Shown: piece by piece, positions 8,593 to 12,429 of the stretch
Layout: the number at the start of each line of letters is the position of its first letter
Numbering within the stretch: position 1 is the first letter of the stretch
The notes under the pieces: generated by a model
Database searches by the model: none
What the model saw: the letters and a program-made list of their open reading frames with translations, nothing else
What the model was told of the DNA's origin: nothing
Position numbers and translations under genes: made by a program
NCBI RefSeq assembly: GCF_000003605.2
Contig: NW_003150755.1
Span: 937,562-949,990 of the forward strand
DNA: 12,429 nt
Direction of reading: 5' to 3'
DNA from: Saccoglossus kowalevskii
Taxonomy: Eukaryota > Hemichordata > Enteropneusta > Harrimaniidae

Positions 8593-10360
8593 ATGAAAGT
8601 CCTTTTTATAATTGCATGTTTGCTCAATATAAATCTCGTCATAGGTCAAGGTAGGTTGTGTAATGTATGTTATGTCGTTATTGACAAACAATGCAATAGT
8701 AACTGTGATATTCAAAGTCCATTTGACATGTGTGAATTTAGAATATAAATTTATAAATATAAAAAAATTAACGTGATATTCATATAGTTAAAACCGTTAT
8801 TTCGCATGATATAGAATGTGTTGCTTTTCTTTCCAGAAACCTGCCCTGAAGAATTTACATATAACTTTGGTTATTGTTACAAGTACGTTTCAACTGCGTT
8901 AAATTTCAATCAAGCGGATAGTCATTGTAATGGCCTTGCAACAGGCTGTTCATTAGTATCAATTCATTCACCATCAGAAGAAGGCTTTGTGCATGGATTA
9001 GTTCAAACGGACGGTTATTACTGGATTGGATTAAATGACATTAATAACGTAAGCAACAAAGCATATAACATATAGGGGAAAACCCACAGTGTTACACATT
9101 ACCATGCTTGTCACGTATGAGAGTAACGGTAGTAAAAACGTATTACAATTGTAACTGTAATCCAGACATTCTTTGAATGTCATTGACATTCTAAGCATGC
9201 TAATGTGATAACAAACACCTTACCTGAATGCTTAAATAAAGGCGAATACGATAGATCATATGCCCGACCACTTCCCATCAAGCGCACAGAACAGGATGTT
9301 CGACACTGAGGAAGGGACAATCACGTTTCGGTTCTATTTGCATTTATATACATGTTACCAACAGTCCGTTGAATGTAAAATGTATGTAGACAAATTCAAA
9401 TTGAGATGATATTCGTGTTATTAAATTATTTTGCACACATAAATCATCGGACTGACTCTAAATTATTACTTTCTCATATAATTACACAAGAAATGTTTTG
9501 AACAATGATAAAAGCACATCTATAATCCACACGCTACTGATGCATATAATAATTTCACTTAGGAAGCAGATTTTGTGTGGACGGATAGAACATTGGCGAA
9601 ATGGACAAATTGGGACTGTGGCAGTCCTGGATGGAACGCCGGAAAAGATTGTGTCCATGGTAATGAGGGTGATAGTAAGTACTACACGTAACTATGTTTT
9701 AAATATGGCAAGCAAAGACATGGTGTAGAAATAATACCTTGTGTATAAAAAAAATATTTTCTCCTGACGTAATACGAACAAATTTGCATAACTATATCGA
9801 ACAGCTATATAAAAATCCTTAAATATGTGGACAGAGAAATTAAGACATGACTACATATTATCACTAGTTGTTTGATTCGTTGTCCATGTATTTTAGATTT
9901 CATAAACGACAATTTTTGAAGCAACCGGTCCAGCCGCTAGGTGGTAGCAAATTTGCTACTCTATGCCAAACACGCACAGTAAATGATCAAAGTACACAAT
10001 CCAACATAAACTGTCTTTCTAGCCAAGAAAAATATGCAGCTGTACACACATTTCACTACCACCCTACGGTACCCTGACGATATTTCCTAACCGATCTAGC
10101 ACAATTATGTGTAATGCTCACTTCTAGGAAATAAATTACAAACCACAATCAAGTAATTTGGGATTTTGAGTTCATGGTCCTAGAAAATAAATATATTCGT
10201 TGGGCTACTCAAAATCATTGGGGAAACCTGATCTATTGCCACAATGGCCAGTCAATATATTCAGTATATGTTTTTTTTCTGCCAATTAACAGGCAACAGA
10301 TGGAAAGATGAAGACTGTGAAAATTTCTATCATTTTGTTTGTAAGGTTGCAGCATCCTGA
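8593..10360 (+). CDS. Secreted single-domain C-type lectin, four coding exons, 149 aa
   Basis: Coding exons are 8593-8650, 8837-9048, 9563-9674 and 10293-10360. All introns are GT-AG (AAG|GTAGGT, AAC|GTAAGC, ATA|GTAAGT) and the joined frame is exact (450 nt). The start at 8593 has A at -3; an in-frame ATG at 8563 has a poor context. Residues 1-19 (MKVLFIIACLLNINLVIGQ) form a signal peptide. The rest is one long-form C-type lectin-like domain: Cys22-Cys33 (extra N-terminal pair), Cys50-Cys144 and Cys120-Cys136 as the expected disulfides, and WIGL at 82-85. Two further cysteines, 57 and 109, could pair. The usual EPN/QPD sugar-selecting triad is SPG at 111-113, and the WND motif is WKD at 131-133. 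I find no N-glycosylation sequon. The family acts extracellularly in glycan or microbe recognition; in bivalves such lectins belong to expanded, diversified sets. Calcium dependence and sugar preference cannot be assigned because of the altered triad. Confidence 0.93.
8651..8836 (+). other. Lectin intron 1 (186 bp, phase 1)
   Basis: It lies directly after the signal-peptide codons, separating the secretion signal from the lectin domain. The donor is GTAGGT and the acceptor TTGCTTTTCTTTCCAG is strong. Confidence 0.9.
9049..9562 (+). other. Lectin intron 2 (514 bp, phase 0)
   Basis: The intron falls after LNDINN and before EADFVW, just downstream of WIGL. The donor is GTAAGC; the acceptor AATTTCACTTAG has a weak tract. 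It contains a near-perfect palindrome, GAATGTCA-T-TGACATTC, at 9175-9191 and a TTACAATTGTAA palindrome at 9142-9153. A stretch near 9307-9333 (CTGAGGAAGGG ... CGTTTCGG) recalls motifs seen in invertebrate repeats, but I cannot name the element. Confidence 0.85.
9675..10292 (+). other. Lectin intron 3 (618 bp, phase 1)
   Basis: The intron splits the Ser128 codon between NEGD and NRWKD, so the WND-type motif sits in its own last exon. The acceptor has a run of T followed by CTGCCAATTAACAG. Inside lie a 16-bp perfect palindrome (GTAGCAAATTTGCTAC, 9944-9959) and a weak inverted pair (9934-9947 against 10056-10069, 11 of 14 matching), possibly a small foldback insertion. Confidence 0.85.
9944..9959. 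repeat. 16-bp perfect palindrome in lectin intron 3
   Basis: GTAGCAAATTTGCTAC reads the same on both strands. It sits just inside the left arm of the weak inverted pair at 9934-9947 and 10056-10069. Its function is unknown. Confidence 0.7.
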
Positions 10361-10542
10361 ACAAACTTTGATTATTATAGACGGGGTATGTTACACTTAT
10401 TGTTACTAGTGTGTATCTGTAATCAAATGTAATGTGACACAATGTACATGTGCATGCTCGTCCTCATGTGACTAGCAATACCCGGTTAGATTATCAGTAT
10501 ATACTGCTAGTTGAATAGTGTTGTTTTCGCTGCATAATGTAA

Positions 10543-10548
10543 AATAAA
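10543..10548 (+). promoter_or_regulatory. Likely poly(A) signal of the lectin gene
   Basis: AATAAA lies 183 bases after the lectin stop codon (10358-10360). An alternative ATTAAA is at 10722-10727, which would make a longer 3' UTR of about 380 bases. Confidence 0.45.
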
Positions 10549-11877
10549 TTACAAAACTAGCAATGCAGATCATGAAATTTATTATATTTTACAGAATGAT
10601 CAAATTTGGTGAAATTCAGAAGATTTTTATCAACGCTATCAGTGCCTTACGTAATATATTTAGTACATACAACTTTGATAAGTATTTTCCAATGATGTAC
10701 ATATGAGATAGTTCATTGAATATTAAAGTCTGACTGCTTGAGTAAACACCTTTAGTTATCATCTAAATATATCTCTCCTCATAGGCACAAACCACGCACA
10801 CTCTTGTAAATATGTAACAATGCTAAAGACTTTTCACATTTTTTCACAGCCCTTAAACATTACTTCGAACTAAATCCTGGCACTATGCAAGTTTTTGAAT
10901 TGACTGATTGACTGAATCGTGTATGAACGGAGTTAGTTCAAAATGTGTACACGCATTATCGGGGCTTGCTGCACGTATTTTTTGTTCCCTCAAATCAGAT
11001 TCGAAATGGTCAACTGAGGGGTCTTATTGATTTAATTAATGCTGTTGAGGAGCTTTATGTCTGGCATATCTAAACCAATCACGTCCAAGCTTTATACTCG
11101 TGTCAGACATCATGTAGATTATATGCATGCTAATTTTTTGACGATCCGATTCAACACGATTGAATGGCGGCCATTTTAATGTTTAAAACTAATCATAATC
11201 AAACATTAATGCCATTCCAGAGGTGTTTTGTTCAAAGTTGTTTGTCACAAGGTCACAGGGTCAGATCAACTATTAACCCGAAACAATTATTGATAATCAC
11301 TATTTTTACAACTTCGTGTGCAGGTTCTTGTCCAGTTTAAAGTTACACAATTCGTGTAACAAGGAGTTTAATTTAGACAATCTGGCACCCATGTAGTTTA
11401 TTAGAAATATATAAATATATAATATAATCATTCACACAAGTCAATATTACACGTACAACGCTGTGCATGAACTATGTAGACCCAATGTTTAATAGATACA
11501 ACAATAATTATGTTTGACATGTTCTCGTGTAATATCACCCACTACTGCTATAGTTTAGTATTAAACGCAGCATTCCCCATAGCCCAGAGCGGATATACAG
11601 ATAGTAAGGGGGAAGCAAAGAAAAATGCACTACACACACAATAAAAAGTTTGGTAACGATGCGGCAATAGGGACAGAGAAGGGTTGGTAATCTGCACATA
11701 TATATTTGTAAATAGTAAAATGAAGTGGTCATGAGAATAACAGATTCTATAATTTACTAAGCACGGCAGAGAAACTGAAATCCTAAGACTAATTCGTGTG
11801 AGTGTATAAACATCAAGTACCTGAGTGTCAAAGCAACTAGTGGAGTTTGTCAACGGCATGTAACCAGCGATTGTGGT
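10549..11877. other. No gene supported downstream of the lectin
   Basis: The stretch is AT-rich with short minus-strand open frames near 11535-11859 that have no start context, domain or splice support. It contains an imperfect hairpin at 11162-11217 and AT-repeat-like sequence near 11400-11425. Confidence 0.45.
11162..11217. repeat. Imperfect inverted repeat with one-arm insertion
   Basis: The left arm GAATGGC...TTAATGTTT (11162-11184) pairs with the right arm AAACATTAATGCCATTC (11201-11217) except for about six extra bases (GGCCAT) in the left arm. The loop is 16 bases. It could be the end of a foldback element or a chance structure. Confidence 0.5.
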
Positions 11878-12180
11878 TCACAAATGTGAGCGGCGAAAAC
11901 CTATCTTCGCAACTGTATGATTGAGTTTCTTATCCTGTTGAACTTCGAAGAAGAATACCAGGTTTGGCTGTGGTAATACGAGAATCTGCTCACCAAATTG
12001 TATGGTCGCCCGAAGCGTCGATCCTTTTTGCAGTTTATGTCTTGAACGGCCGTGGAAACACGCGGTCGAACTAATGGAGTCACACAGTATGAAGTATATT
12101 GTGCCATTCATTAATTGGTGTACAGCATCTGTAAATTCATTACCAAGATACTCACCAAATGACTGGGGAAGTCCGATATG
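11878..12180 (-). other. Possible exon or relic, about 100 open codons; strand uncertain
   Basis: On the minus strand, codons from 12180 to a stop at 11878-11880 are open and include protein-like stretches such as LPQSFGEYLGNEFTDAVHQL and ATIQFGEQILVLPQPNLVFF. A TGA lies immediately upstream (12183-12181), so an exon would have to begin at an internal acceptor such as the CAG before 12162, or at the Met codon near 12111. On the plus strand, 11942-12193 is also open (about 83 residues, Cys-rich, ending at TGA). Local GC is above that of the flanks, which favours coding or an old element. I recognise neither product. Confidence 0.22.
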
Positions 12181-12193
12181 TCATTCGGTGTGA

Positions 12194-12429
12194 TGTCTGG
12201 GGAACGTACACGACATACCTTCAGACATATGTGTATACTAGGATAATTATTAAATACATTTGTTTTTGTTTTTTATAATCACAGCCAAGACACCTCGCGA
12301 TATAATTAGACAAGTTATGTTGGTATTGGACAAGTCATGTTCAAACTTATATACACATACTGTCACACATATGCACATATATTCATTCACAATTCAACTC
12401 AATGTTTGATGTTAAACATCCATAAACAT
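12194..12429. other. No gene seen; short repeats at the right edge
   Basis: The sequence is AT-rich with an imperfect 20-base-period duplication (GACAAGTTATGTT at 12309 and GACAAGTCATGTT at 12329) and a small palindrome, GATGTTAAACATC, near 12408-12420. Confidence 0.5.

Noticed and set aside
9300-9340. CTGAGGAAG...GTTTC stretch considered as a hammerhead ribozyme core.
   Set aside because: The required CUGAUGA and GAAA core elements and stem pairing are absent.
9498-9728. Open frame over lectin exon 3 in another reading frame.
   Set aside because: It is a shadow of the true exon 9563-9674, whose frame gives the conserved lectin motifs.
9868-10077. 69-codon frame in lectin intron 3.
   Set aside because: It lies between good splice sites of the lectin, has no domain, and contains the palindrome and weak inverted pair.
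1-12429. CRISPR array, prokaryotic operon, integron or phage system.
   Set aside because: There are no regularly spaced repeats, no ribosome-binding-site-led gene clusters, and the real genes contain spliceosomal introns.

Overview
The window looks like nuclear DNA of an invertebrate animal, most likely a bivalve mollusc. It is AT-rich, gene-sparse and intron-containing, with GT-AG splice sites, AATAAA/ATTAAA polyadenylation signals, a small secreted C-type lectin typical of molluscan immune repertoires, and a fragment of the KCTD1/QRICH1/ZMYM-like (Crypton-related) tyrosine-recombinase family that is abundant in mollusc and cnidarian genomes. The taxon is inferred; nothing here fixes a species. 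I see no prokaryotic gene organisation, no CRISPR array, and no rRNA or tRNA gene.

Layout. 1-362 (+) is the end of an unrecognised gene: two exons with phase-compatible splice sites, a stop codon, a hydrophobic C-terminus and a downstream poly(A) signal. 652-945 (+) holds a weak two-exon coding-like remnant. 1556-1891 (+) is an open 111-codon frame for a small protein with an N-terminal membrane segment and an acidic tail. 2030-2308 holds two short perfect inverted repeats. 2449-3250 (-) is the 3' part of a tyrosine-recombinase-like gene in two exons. The first exon carries the HSLR box and the next conserved His; the second carries the RSYK segment with the presumed nucleophilic Tyr and the tail. 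3251-4768 has no gene that I can support. 4769-6692 contains a diverged duplication of non-coding sequence. One copy is contiguous (4769-5242), and the other appears split in two (5431-5742 and 6538-6692) by about 0.8 kb of unrelated DNA.

The best-supported gene is a four-exon secreted C-type lectin (+), coding segments 8593-8650, 8837-9048, 9563-9674 and 10293-10360, 149 residues in all. It has a signal peptide and a complete long-form C-type lectin-like domain. The tripeptide that normally decides sugar specificity (EPN or QPD) is SPG here, while the WND-type motif is WKD. A possible non-coding first exon with a TATA-like box lies near 6853-6927, joined to an acceptor at 8531-8532. A poly(A) signal sits at 10543-10548. 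From there to about 11.87 kb I see only AT-rich sequence with one imperfect hairpin. 11878-12193 is open on both strands and may hold one exon of unknown identity.

The genes do not form an operon or a visible joint pathway. The lectin would act outside the cell in glycan or microbe recognition. The recombinase-like gene is of mobile-element origin. I find no convincing undescribed multi-gene system. The most informative oddities are the non-canonical lectin binding motif, the intron that separates the recombinase catalytic residues, and the split duplicated repeat.
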